DNA from: Aricia agestis
Taxonomy: Eukaryota; Arthropoda; Insecta; Lepidoptera; Lycaenidae
Direction: 5' to 3'
Length of the DNA stretch: 64,000 nt
NCBI RefSeq assembly: GCF_905147365.1
Contig: NC_056409.1
Span: 15,505,001-15,569,000 of the forward strand
How positions within the stretch are numbered: position 1 is the first letter of the stretch; each line of letters opens with the position of its first letter. The position numbers and the translations under genes were made by a program. Below the pieces are notes generated by a model. That model did no database searches. It was given only the letters and a program-made list of their open reading frames with translations, and had not been told where the DNA came from. Shown piece after piece: positions 20,504 through 32,500 of this stretch.

Positions 20504-23500
20504 ATGGAAGGTTTTGATGATCCTGGTGTTTTTTTCTCTGATAATTTTGGTGTAGAGGAAAATGAGAATCAAGACCAAATTAACCTGCAAGCAGTAAAGA
20601 AGAAATTTAAAGAATTTATACGACAATTTCATACAGGAAACTTTAACTATAAGTACAGGTACGTTTTCTTCTAATATCACATTCATAACACTGCATTTTA
20701 CCCGTCATAAATAATACCCCTATGTTTACATGATTCTTGATTACAGAGATGCTCTAAAACGGAACTATAACTTGCGACAATATTGGGTTGAAATAAATAT
20801 TGAGGACTTGTCTAGCTTTGATGAAGTTCTTGCGGAAAAGTTATACAAGAAGCCAACAGAACATTTACCAATACTAGAAGAAGCAGCTAAAGAAGTGAGT
20901 AAATGTGTTTAATAGACTGTGACTAGTTTATAAAACTAAACTAGTTTGATCTTTTTTCATAGTGCCCTCATGACTGAGTGCAGCGTCCAACAATACACAC
21001 TTCCTTTACTCTAGTAAGCCATTTGTAACTTGTGACTATTTCTATTATATCAACTTTTTCTAATACTCTTAGTTAGCTGATGAGCTGACTGCACCAAGAC
21101 CTGACGGGGAAGAGAAAGTTGAAGATATTCAGGTGTTACTGTCTTCTGATGCTCATGCATCTAACCTCAGGGAGCTAAAGGTACTATTTTCACTTTGCTG
21201 CAATTTAAAGTATGCATCATTGACATCCTATTATAAAGAAACATTTGCACATTTCAGTCGGAGACAGTATCAAGACTGGTCAAAATCCCTGGTATCGTAA
21301 TCTCAGCATCTGGTATAAAAGCTAAGGCTACAAAAATATCAATACAGTGTAGATCATGTAGAAATGTGCTCCCCAATTTGCCTGTTAAACCAGGTCTGGA
21401 GGGCTATGTTATGCCAAGAAAATGTAACACGTAAGTATCTTATATTGTACTAGCGACCCGCCCCGGCTTCGCACGGGTATAAAATAAATTATGGCCTAAG
21501 TCACTGAAAAAATGATTAAAATCGATTCAGTTGTTTGATTTTAAATAATTTATATTCATTACTACCCGTGGCCCGCATTGGTCAGTACTGCCGAAAAGCT
21601 ACTTACGTCCCGCAATTTTAAATCTGTAATATCTTCGAAAATGTTCATTTAAAATTAAAATCGTAATATTTATGCTGTAAAGAGCCATAATCAATAATGT
21701 ATTTAAAGTATTTAATTGAATAAGGATTATTACCATATTGGTTAAAATCGCTTCGAAAATTAAGCCATTATATTTTGAAGTTAAAAGTAAATGACAAAAA
21801 AATATGTTATTGTGGGATATATCCATAAGAGATATACTTATACGTGGGAGAGCTATGCTTCGGCACCAATGGGCCGGCTCGACCGGAGAAATACCACATT
21901 CTCACAGAAAACCGGCGTGAAACAGCGCTTACGCTATGTTTCGCCGAGTGAGTTTACCGGAGGCCCAATCCCCTATCCTATTCCCTTACCTACCCTCCCC
22001 TATTCCCTTCCCTTCCCTTCCCTGCCATCCCCTATTACCCTAATGCCTATTAAAAGGCCGTTAACGCACCTGCAGCTCTTCTGATGCTGCGAGTGTCCAT
22101 GGGCGACGGAAGTTGCTTTCCATCAGGTGACCCGTTTGCTCGTTTGCCCCCTTATTTCATTAAAAAAAATATATACCATCGCGGAGTTTAGACCTTTTCA
22201 ATGTGTACAATGCGCACCCCTGCATTGGTACTTGTACTATTATCTATTCTGTGGCATTGGTAGCGCCCACTTCGAAACGGGCGTAAATCGCAATATTTTA
22301 ATTTCGCCATAACTTCTAAACCAAACGTCCAATTTTAATCATTCAAAGAGCAAATATAATCTACATAAACTGTACTTAGTGATGAAATTATTTATTTTGA
22401 TAAGGATTATTAGCATGAGTAAAGTAAATGCGTTTAAATGTAGTCCAAAAAAATCAAGAATTTTAAATAAAAAAAATGGTTTTTGTGCCTCACTTGACAT
22501 ATATAGGTATATTGTGTCGCGGACATTTTTGTAGATATTTATAAGATCTACATTTACTTAGAACATTGTATGGTTCTATCTTTTATAGTTTAGGCAGCGT
22601 ACGCAAAATAAGTAAATTTTCTGGTTGTTTCCGAAAAACTGAAATATCTTACGGAACCCTATATTCTCCAAAATAAAAAGTAGCCTATGTTACTCGTAAA
22701 TAATGTAGCTTTCGAAAGGTGAAAGAATTTTTAAAATCGGTCCAGTAGTTTTTGAGCCTATTCATTACAATTAAACAAACAAATAAACAAACAAACAAAG
22801 TTTACCTCTTTATAATATTAGTATAGATTACTTATTATGTAACATGTCTTGATTGACAATATAGTAATGCAAAGCAAAGGTTAATATTATGTTTATTATC
22901 TGAATTTCAGAGAACAAGCTGGCAGACCCAAATGTCCTTTGGACCCATATTTCATCATACCGGATAAATGCAAATGTATTGATTATCAGGTACTTGTTTC
23001 TCATTAAATTTTAACCTTCTATTAATGATTTTATTAGTTTAATATTCATTTCTTTGTTTCCTAGGTTTTGAAATTACAAGAGTCTCCTGAGGATATACCC
23101 CAAGGAGAAATGCCTCGCCATCTGACAGTTTACTGTGAGAGAGTGTTGTGTGAACGAGTAGCTCCCGGTGCCCGGGTTACTGTACTTGGCATTTATTCTA
23201 TAAAAAAAATAGCAAAAATTGGGGTAAGAATGTTATAATATTATATGTAAAGTTAATAAATTTTATAAAAAAAATATCAAAGTCTTCCAGATATCCATCC
23301 CAATGATCTCACTCAGAATCTTCTGAATAAAAGATGTCACAAAAGACTGAAACGTCATAATATCCTAGACCTTGATAAGAGATTCAGAGAATAAAGCTAA
23401 GACCCAGTTTCATCAAGCAATGTTAAATAAATAATGGCTTGTTAAATCAGTTAATGGCCTGTTAGAGCTGTCGAGCGTTCCACCATGCCCTAATGTCATG

Positions 23501-26500
23501 TTAAATCACCTAACACGGTGTTAAATTTAATTCCTGCTATGGAGGTCTGTTAAATATTTAACAGGCTGTTATATGAGTCAAAATAACTACTTTCAAAGAC
23601 AATTATATGCAATATCAATAAAAGAATCTGTTTTGACTTTTGAGTCTTTCCGCCATGTTTCTGCTACGACCTTATTATTATTCTTCGATCGTGGATTCTT
23701 GGAAATCTATTGTTATTATATTGTGTCTCGCTCACCGGTGAGCTTATGGGGCCTGATGGGTTAATTATTTTCATAGTTATGAATAATTATTTATTTTCAC
23801 TTTGCCAAAAATTCAGCTTTCGGATTTTCCTTGACATTGCAAATATACTAACTTGTATCAAAATTACCAAACCGAAATTGTAAATAAAAGTTTGTGTTAT
23901 GATTCGTGTTTTCAGCTTTGACAGATAATAATTATTAACCTGGTAAATTAAGAAGAACTATTATAGCGTAACAAATGTATGCGATCAGTGATATTTTAAT
24001 TTGGTCGCATTATCTACTATTATACTACTATGGAAAAAAGTGACACATTGCAGCAAACATGTCGTATTAATCTTGTACATTGCAATTTCGTCGCCTTATA
24101 ACAAGAATGAACGAATTGATAGTTGTTCACTCGTTGTTCACTCACCATTGCATTTACTAATCTGCTGTTAAATTTTTACTGTGGGCCATAAGTATTTTAA
24201 CAGTCTGTTTAATTTTCTAAGCTCCGTTAAGTAATGCCTCGTTAGGATTTAACAAACATAGGTTGGTAAAATTGGGTCTAAAGTAAAAGTTAATAGCTTC
24301 ACTTGGCTAAAATAATTATTTCACAAATATTTTATAGAGAGGTGGTCAAGACAAAGGATCTGTAGGTGTGCGGTCATCATATCTTAGAGCAGTTGGCCTA
24401 ACTGCAGAAGAAGGAGTGACTGGTGGTCTTCGTCCGTTTACTACAGATGAGGAGGAACAGTTTAGGAGACTTGCTTCTTCCCCAGACATATATGAACGAA
24501 TTGCAAAATCCATAGCTCCGAGTGTATTTGGTGCTAATGATATGAAAAAAGCTATTGCTTGCTTATTGTTTGGAGGTATGAATAATTTTTATTAATTATT
24601 AAAAAGTACCTATACTAGAAGAATATAATAATAACATGGTTAATATCCATTTAATTAACCATGTTATTTCTACATTTTAAAATCATCATCCTGAAATTGC
24701 TATTTCAGGGTCGCGCAAAAGATTGCCAGACGGATTAACAAGAAGAGGAGATATCAATATACTGCTCCTGGGAGACCCTGGTACAGCCAAATCCCAACTT
24801 CTCAAGTTCGTAGAGAAAGTTTCACCTATTGGTGTGTACACATCTGGTAAAGGTTCCAGTGCTGCTGGTCTTACAGCTTCTGTTATAAGGGATCCTGGAA
24901 GTGTAAGTTTTTATCTTAAAAAATATATTTTATAATAGTAGGCAATAGGCATTCTAATTATTTGTTATACCGCTTATACGGTATTTAAATAGTTGAACAT
25001 AATAAAAGCTTAATTACTTTCTATGTTTAGCGCAATTTCGTGATGGAGGGTGGGGCGATGGTGCTGGCTGATGGTGGCGTGGTGTGCATCGATGAGTTCG
25101 ACAAGATGCGCGAAGACGACCGCGTCGCCATACACGAGGCCATGGAACAGCAGACTATTTCTATTGCCAAAGTATTGTATCTTTTAGTTAATTTTTTTTT
25201 TTCGTTTTTTTTTTTGCTTTGCTTTTGGGGTAGGACACGAATACACAAATAAAAGACAGGTCTGTACAAAAATTCAAGCCAATGAAAGCCAAAACTCTTA
25301 TTGTTACTGCCTGCTCTTATTGTTCTATATCTGTTGTTATTATGTATTGCAAAATCAAATCTATCATACAGTATAAAATATTATGCCTATAAAATAAGCT
25401 CAAAGATAAAGAATCAGAAGCCCACAAGTTGCAAAAAGATTATATTATAATATTATGTTTTATGAATCAAACTACTCTTTTTTTTCAGGCTGGCATTACA
25501 ACTACTTTGAACTCAAGGTGCTCAGTCTTAGCCGCAGCTAACTCTGTATTTGGTCGTTGGGATGACACTAAAGCTGACGACAATATTGATTTCATGCCCA
25601 CTATATTGTCGAGATTTGATATGATATTTATTGTAAAAGATGAACATGATCAAAATAGAGATATAGTAAGTTCTTTCATTTTCAACCCATCCATACAATA
25701 TATTGACATTTATGGACATGTAATTAACATTATCATTCTGATCATTAAAATTATTGATTTTTACAGACGTTAGCCAAGCACATCATATCAGTGCACATGG
25801 GTGGCGACACTGCGTCCCGGGAGCGCGCAGAGGGTGAACTACCTCTGGAGCTGCTGCGGCGATACTCCGCCTACTGCCGCGCGCGCTGCGGCCCGCGCCT
25901 CGCCGGCTCCGCCGCGGAACGCCTCGCCGCGCGATATGTACTCATGCGCAGCGGCGCCAGCCTGCACGAACGACAGATCGACAAACGACTCTCCATACCT
26001 ATTACTGTCAGGTATTCATTATTATAATAAACTTACTTATCAGTACAATCAACTACATTTCTCATGTAGCATAGTTATGTTAACAGTTGTATGTACTAAT
26101 AAAAAGTCTTTAGTGCTACTAGTATTTTAATTGTAATATATAAATTGTTTTATGTGGTAGTAAACAGTGTTGGTAATTGTTTTACAGGCAACTGGAGGCA
26201 ATAGTTCGTATATCTGAATCTCTTGCGAAAATGCAGCTGCAACCGTTTGCAACAGAAGCACATGTTACAGAGGCGTTAAGGCTATTCCAAGTGTCTACAT
26301 TGGATGCTGCTATGACAGGCAGTTTAGCAGGTAGTTTATTCACAATATTTTATACTATTTATTATTGTCCTTTACTTAAATGTTTGAGCAAAGTATCCAC
26401 GGTGGCACCACTTACAGAGAACTATAATGTCTCTAAGCGGAAAATAAAATTTCATTACAAATTATAATAATTTTGCTAATAAAACTAATTTTTGTACTAT

Positions 26501-26741
26501 TAATATTTTAGGAGCTGAAGGGTTTACAACCGAAGAGGATCACGAAATGTTATCGCGTATTGAAAAACAGCTAAAGCGCAGATTCGCTGTTGGATCACAA
26601 GTATCAGAGCAAACTATTATACAAGACTTCCTGAGGCAGAAATATCCTGAGAGAGCAATCTTGAAAGTCATACATACAATGATAAGGCGAGGCGAGCTTC
26701 AACATCGCTTACAACGAAAAATGCTTTACAGACTTTCATGA
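20504..26741 (+). CDS. Mcm5: DNA replication licensing factor MCM5, complete, 13 exons, 729 aa
   Basis: Subunit of the MCM2-7 replicative helicase. Exons: 20504-20658, 20747-20894, 21073-21180, 21258-21430, 22911-22989, 23065-23223, 24338-24575, 24709-24902, 25031-25171, 25489-25665, 25767-26011, 26188-26330, 26512-26741. All phases agree, giving 729 aa (human MCM5 has 734). Visible features: N-terminal domain with a CRSC...RKCNT...GRPKC zinc-binding set (about residues 173-205); Walker A GDPGTAKS (375-382); Walker B in VVCIDEFD (435-442); arginine-finger SRFD (506-509); C-terminal winged-helix region. The start Met (MEGFDDPGVFFSDNFG) is the natural MCM5 N-terminus. The exon at 25767-26011 is much more GC-rich than its neighbours. 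Intron 4 (21431-22910) and intron 6 (23224-24337) are swollen by repeats. Confidence 0.98.
21449..22828 (+). repeat. Composite of dispersed lepidopteran repeats in MCM5 intron 4
   Basis: It starts 'actagcgacccgccccggct', a motif repeated near 39566 and 47927, and ends in an aaacaaacaaa run plus ttataatattagtataga. Between them lies another common repeat end (ggcgacggaagttgctttcc). It carries no gene. It explains why this intron is 1.5 kb when the three introns before it are under 200 bp. Confidence 0.75.
23401..24278. mobile_element. 878-bp MITE with TAA target duplication in MCM5 intron 6
   Basis: The left end gacccagtttcatcaa and the right end ttggtaaaattgggtc are imperfect inverses. TAA flanks both ends (23398-23400, 24279-24281). 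The interior has repeated 'tgttaaat' motifs in both orientations. No transposase is seen. Termini and duplication size fit a Harbinger-type non-autonomous element. Confidence 0.75.
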
Positions 26742-26796
26742 GTAACATTTCCGTTTTTTTATTATTGTTTCATCAATAGTTTTAATATCTTGCTAA

Positions 26797-26809
26797 AATA
26801 AAAAATAAA
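26797..26809 (+). terminator. MCM5 polyadenylation signals
   Basis: Two overlapping-spaced aataaa hexamers lie 56-68 bp after the MCM5 stop codon. This is inference from position and motif. Confidence 0.7.
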
Positions 26810-26863
26810 ACTACCAGTATTGTCTGGCTATTTTTTTTATTTATTACTAAGTAATTGGATACT

Positions 26864-27109
26864 TATACAGGGTGTAACAAAAATAAGTGATAATACTTTA
26901 GGGTGTGTACGTGTTCCTTGTAGAGAGTTCACTGTGAAAGTAGCAGCGCTGAAAGACCAAAAATGTTTTTCACTTTTGTATGGGGAAACTCTTGACGCTC
27001 GGGCCCTTGCCCATACAAAAGTGAAAAAGAAAATTGTCTACTGAACTCTCTACAAGGAACACGTACACACCCTAAAGTATTATCACTTATTTTTGTTACA
27101 CACTGTATA
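26864..27109. mobile_element. Foldback MITE, tatacagggtgtaacaaa family
   Basis: The ends tatacagggtgtaacaaaa and ttttgttacacactgtata are inverse, and the arms extend about 110 bp each (ttagggtgtgtacgtgttcc; agagagttca). The centre is a short GC-rich spacer. It is flanked by TA(TA). Related copies are at 42357-42575 and 59106-59220. It lies between the convergent 3' ends of MCM5 and the first AKR. Confidence 0.85.
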
Positions 27110-27320
27110 ATATTTTAAATATTATTTTTCGTATGAAGTATGTAGTAGTTAAATGTGCATTACTCTTGTCTTTGAAACTTGAGTGATTTACATAATCTCT
27201 TAATTCTTATGATGAAGTAAATAATGCGTAGTACTGGATCACTAAAGAATTTGAAGATATTCATTACTAATGTTATAAGCTAGTTAAATATTTTTAAAGC
27301 TTTCTTCCATTATTTCATCC

Positions 27321-28771
27321 CTAGCATAATTTAAATGGATATTCTGGGTGTCTTTCGACACCTTTCCAGAATAAAAAGTTGAATATTCTTCCATTTTCTC
27401 CTTTGTCCAACTTTCTTAGCTCATTTATTTCTTCTTTACTTATTTCAAAGTCGTAGATCTCCGAGTTTTCCTGTCAAAAACAAAAATCAAGAATAACATA
27501 AGTACAAATTCACTTTTAATCATATTACTTAAATGACTATTAAAGTTACCTTTATTCTAGCTTCGCTAGTGCTTTTAGGTATAACAACAATGTTTTCTTG
27601 TATCAAGAACCGTAGTAGAACTTGAGCTGTAGTTTTGTTGTGGTTTTTCGATATTTCTTTAACTTTTGGGTGGCCAAGTAAATCCGGAAATGCGTCAGGG
27701 CTATAAAGACGGGGGGTAAAATACTTTTACTTTGACATTATAGCTACTTTACGTCCACCGTTTACCATCATACAACTTGAAATAGTAGACTTACCTATAA
27801 TTGTACTTATTCACAAAATGGTCTTTTGCGCCAGGACTACCTAATGGAGCATATGCTGTGACAACAATTTCATGGTCTGTACAAAACTTTCTAAGTTCGA
27901 CCTGCTGAAAATAGGCATGAAGTTCTACTTGCAGTACTTGAGGTCGAATAATAGCTGCGTCGATTATTTTTTTTATCTGTTGCTCATTAAAATTAGATAA
28001 CCCCAGGTTCCGAATCAAACCATCTTTTTGGCATTCCTCCATCACCTAAAAGTTTATTTTAGTAGTATGTTGCATTTACTTAATTATTTTTAAGCACCCA
28101 GTCCTACTGCCTAAAAGCACCAACCTTCCAGATCGCTATGTGGTCCGTTTCAACATCTAAATCATACTCTCCATCACTTTTGATTAATGGGGTTAGAGTG
28201 TCTGTGTTGTAAAAGAAACCAAAAGGCACATGAATCAAATATAGGTCTATGTAGTCCAGCTGTAATCTTTCCAGTTGTAATTTTAGAAATTTCTTTACAT
28301 CTGATGCACGGTTACCTATATGTGGGAGCTGAAAATATAATTAGGTAAAAAAGTTATTCATGTTTATTTTGGCTTAAAAATTATTTAAGTATTAAAAAAA
28401 TTAAATAATGCTCGAGTACCTTAGTAGTTATAAACAAATCTTCTCTTGTACCTTTACCATCTTTCAACCATTTTTTTACAGCTGTTCCTATTGCTTCTTC
28501 ATTATTGTAATTAAAAGCAGTATCAATATGTCGATAACCTAAATCTAAAGCTTTATAGACTGCTGGTTCAATTACTTCTGGAGGAGCCTACAAATAAATA
28601 AAATTAAGAACGGATAATTCATACCTATGTAAGTAGTAAGTATGTAGATTGTAGGCTTATCAATGAAATATTAAATAAGCAATTTTGAAAACTATAGTTA
28701 GGTACCTGCCATGTTCCCAATCCTAAAGTAGGCATTAAATCAGATGACTGTGAAAGTTTAACAGTTTTCAT
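27321..28771 (-). CDS. Aldo-keto reductase, complete, six exons, 329 aa
   Basis: NADPH-dependent cytosolic carbonyl reductase of the AKR superfamily; the substrate cannot be told from sequence. Exons: 28706-28771, 28420-28587, 28125-28328, 27795-28045, 27550-27700, 27321-27470. Total 990 nt including stop, in phase throughout. The N-terminus is MKTVKLSQSSDLMPTLGLGT. The catalytic tetrad is complete: Asp44 and Tyr49 in GYRHIDTAFNYNNEEAIG, Lys78 in FITTK, His111 in LYLIHVPFGF. The cofactor-site segments LGLSNFNE and VVIPKSTS are present. Length matches the family norm (about 320). A second, diverged AKR with partly shared intron positions begins at 52587 on the other strand. Confidence 0.95.
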
Positions 28772-29524
28772 ATCTCACGAAGTGGAGTATCCAATCACTT
28801 AAAAAAGGTAGGAATACAGGTAACCTGTTAAAATAAATATATCTTGTGATTTCTTATTGGGTTCCTAGTATTTGATGGGGAAGTGTGAGTTTTTATTTGG
28901 CAGGAGAGTTTTCATACATAACTTGGCAAATAGCCAAAATCACAAATATTTTTTAAGGAGTGTCTTTAATATTTGTTTCAACCTTTTGGCTTATTCGTAG
29001 GTTTAATATCGAAGAAATCTTCTCCAAACTTGAAATGGAAAATATTGATTTTTGTGATGTAATAATTAATTTTTTTAAATTTCGCGCTCATTCAAACTTC
29101 AAGATCAATTTTTTTAATGGCTAAGTCACGGACGTAAAAAAAGTAGGCTAAGTATAGCTTAGACTTAGATGGTGGAACATAAATTTATTCGTGCATTATT
29201 CGTATTTCGTAAGCGAGTAAAAGAGCTAAGTTTTGAATTTTGACTCGATAATGGCTGGATTTCCACGTGTTGAAAAGCTTCCATTTAAGACTGATAGGCG
29301 AGAGAGTCAATAGCTATATTTTATTTTAATTAAAAAGTAATACTGTCAAATATTCATGTAATTTATCCATCACTATTTTGTAATTTATTGTGCTTTTCTT
29401 CCCGCCAAACCAAAATTAAGGGAAAGGAATATAATTAATATATTAAATAATAATTTTATTTCTACAGAGTAATAATTTAAGTAAGCCTCAAAGCCTGATA
29501 CTCTATTACACAAGAAATTCCGAA
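28772..29524. promoter_or_regulatory. Divergent upstream region between the AKR and NAA40
   Basis: 753 bp separates the AKR start (minus) from the NAA40 start (plus). No transposon or gene is recognisable, so it probably holds both promoters. No core motif is claimed. Confidence 0.4.
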
Positions 29525-32500
29525 ATGGGGGTAAGAAGTTTCAATATTTTCTTAGGATCTTTTAAAAACAATTTCCCCATTTAGTAGGTACTATTCTATT
29601 CTAATTAGCCGTTTGTGTCCCACTGCTGGGCAAAGGCCTCCCCTCTTTCCTTCCACACGTCTCTATCCTTTGCTGTGTTTGGCCACTCTTTATCAACAGC
29701 GTCTAGTTCGTCGCGCCACCTTTTCTTGGGTCTGCCCCTGTTTCGCCGACCTTTCGGTAGCCACTCCGTAACTAGACGCGCCCATCTGTCCGGGTGCATG
29801 CGGGCGACGTGCCCTGCCCAGCTCCACTTTAGACCAGCAGCTTTTCTACCCACATCCATTATTCTTGTCTTGAAGCGCAGAGCGGTGTTTCGAATACGGT
29901 CAATCCTTTTGACACCTAAAATGCTGCGCTCCATAGCTCTTTAACAAACTCCGAGCCTGGACTTCTGTAAGTCGGTCAAAGACCGACTTACAGAACTTTT
30001 AGTAGGTACTATTTATCGACCGACTTACAGAACTTTTAGTAGGTACTATTTATTATTAATTATTCCTACCATATTTTACAGAAGAATAACACAGACTCTG
30101 CAAATAAAAATAAAGAGAAACGACTAGCAAGAAAATTAGAACAACGGCGTATAGCAGATGGCATGAAGTTTGTCGGGTCAGCTAATAAATTAAAAGATCT
30201 AAATACACTCTGTACGGATTATTTAATGTATAATAACAATAGTTTAGAAATAAATTTATATATACGAAAGGTTACTGAGCTAGAAAAAACTATATTGGAT
30301 TGGGCTATTGACCTAACAGAAAGGAACATGAAGAAACTGTAAGTTAAAACTTATCAACACAGACTTATTTAACTGCATTTACCAAGTCTATACTAATATT
30401 ATAAAGCGGAAGAGGTTTGTTAGTTTGTTTGAACGCGCTAATCTCAGGAACTACTGGTCCTTTCACTGTTAGATAGCCCATTTATCGAAGAATGCTGTAG
30501 GCTATATTACGCTAAAACTAATAGGAGCGAAGAAATAGAAAATGTAAAAACGGGGGGAAATTATTTGAAAGGGATTATTTGAACGTGCTAATCTCAGGAA
30601 CTACTAGTCCGATTTGTAAAATTATTTCAGTGTTAGATAGTCCATGTATTGAGGAAGGCTCTGGGCTCTATTTTATCACGCTAAGACTAAAATGAGCGAA
30701 GAAATAGAGGAAAATGTGCGCGGAACGTCTAGTCAATGATAAAATACGTTTTTGAGCTAGCGTGTAATCTTTTGTATTTCATAATATTATGTATTGTCTC
30801 TTTATAATATTTTATCTTTTTGTATTACAGGTACGAGACTTGCGTTTGGGGATGGAATAAAAATAAAAAGGTAGAAGAATTGACTGAACATGATGCTTGG
30901 TATTTGATTGCAAAAGATAAAGATGAAAAATTACAAGCTTTTTCTCATTTTCGTTTTGATATGGATTATGGTGATCCTGTATTATACTGGTGAGTGTATT
31001 ATTACTATATCTATATATTATCTTAGGCCAACAAAACCCTAGGCAAATTGACTGTTACTAAGATAAGACAAATGTACTGCCTAGATGTTGGCCTTCAAAC
31101 GGAAAGCTTGGTCAACATGTTGTTGTTGTGCTTGCCAAATCCTCTGTGTTTGGCAAGGGCAACGATGATGTATTACATTCTTAAACATCAGGTTTTGAAC
31201 ATTATGTCAATTACTCAACTGGAATACTTATTTTCTCTTTAATATTTCATTTACAAACAATTTGTACTTATGTGTTGGTGTACAATGCCAATGATTTTGT
31301 TAAACAGCTAAAAGGATGGTTCAATAAAACTAAAGTTTTTAATTATTTGGTTACAGACTTTTTAGATCCCAAACCTTCTCTTTAATAATGAAAAGGAGAG
31401 TTAGAAGGTGTTAAAATGATAATACACTTTTAGGTCATCACAATAAATACTGCTTTATGCTTAGTTTGCTACATGTTATAATGAAATCAAGTCATTATGC
31501 AAACAACTAAAAATATACTTATTATTATATTATATTTATTTTTTAAACTAGTATTTTTTCTTGAAATAAATCTAAATGATCAGCAGAAAACCTTTTATAC
31601 TTTTATAGCATAATATTATTTTCAGTGAAGAGTTAGTAAAAAATAATTGTAGATACAATTAATTAGAAAGAGTCACAAGATATCTTAGGAAAGTAATACT
31701 TAATCTAACTAGTTTTAATCTTAAATATCCAAAATACACTAAAAAGTCTCTTATTTGATCCTAATTGTTTTTCAAGACCAAATGCTTTTGGCCATCGAAT
31801 GCAGCGTGTGCAAAGGTACCTGAACAATTTGTGTAGTATGTATATGGTTGCATATGTTATCACTAAACTTATCGCTATGATGTCCAATAAGAAGTACTGT
31901 GTATAGGAGAGATCCAGAGCGGGTGACCGAAGGTGTTGCGCCCCTTTATGTCTTATAACATATTCTATCCAATATACACCTGCCTCCAATGGAGGGACAG
32001 GTCGATCCAGGAACTTCTCCTTTAATTTTAAGGAATTCTCGTAGTACCTGCAAAAAAAAATTAAATGAAAACTTAACAAATGAGTCTATGTAACTTGATT
32101 TAATAAACTATTTCATTTCATTTAACAAATTCAAAATACCCAATGTTGGTACATCATACAAGTGGCACAAAAAATGTTGCGACGAGCGCGAGAGTAAAGA
32201 GGGTGTAGGGAGTAGGGACCATGTATGTGTGAATGTGCGAGTGTCAGCAGTTTTGTGTCTGAAAGGCGATATAATAATTATGTTAGAGACGACAGGCAGT
32301 CACTACCTACGTGAGGCCTTGTCAGTATGTACGAGTGACTAGAGAGACTCTTACAAAGGTCTCAAACAGGCCGACTCAATAATCAATCCTTAAAGAGGTG
32401 TCGACTCTGCCTTGGCCCTCGATCGGATTATTATCTCTGGTTTACCACAGTGAAGTATAGTGGTCGCTGGTATCACAATAAGGCAATAAGCATTTCCCGT

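Noticed and set aside
29605..29934. Host gene of 109 aa
   Set aside because: It matches the C-terminal end of an RTE-type reverse-transcriptase ORF and is flanked by a 15-bp target duplication.
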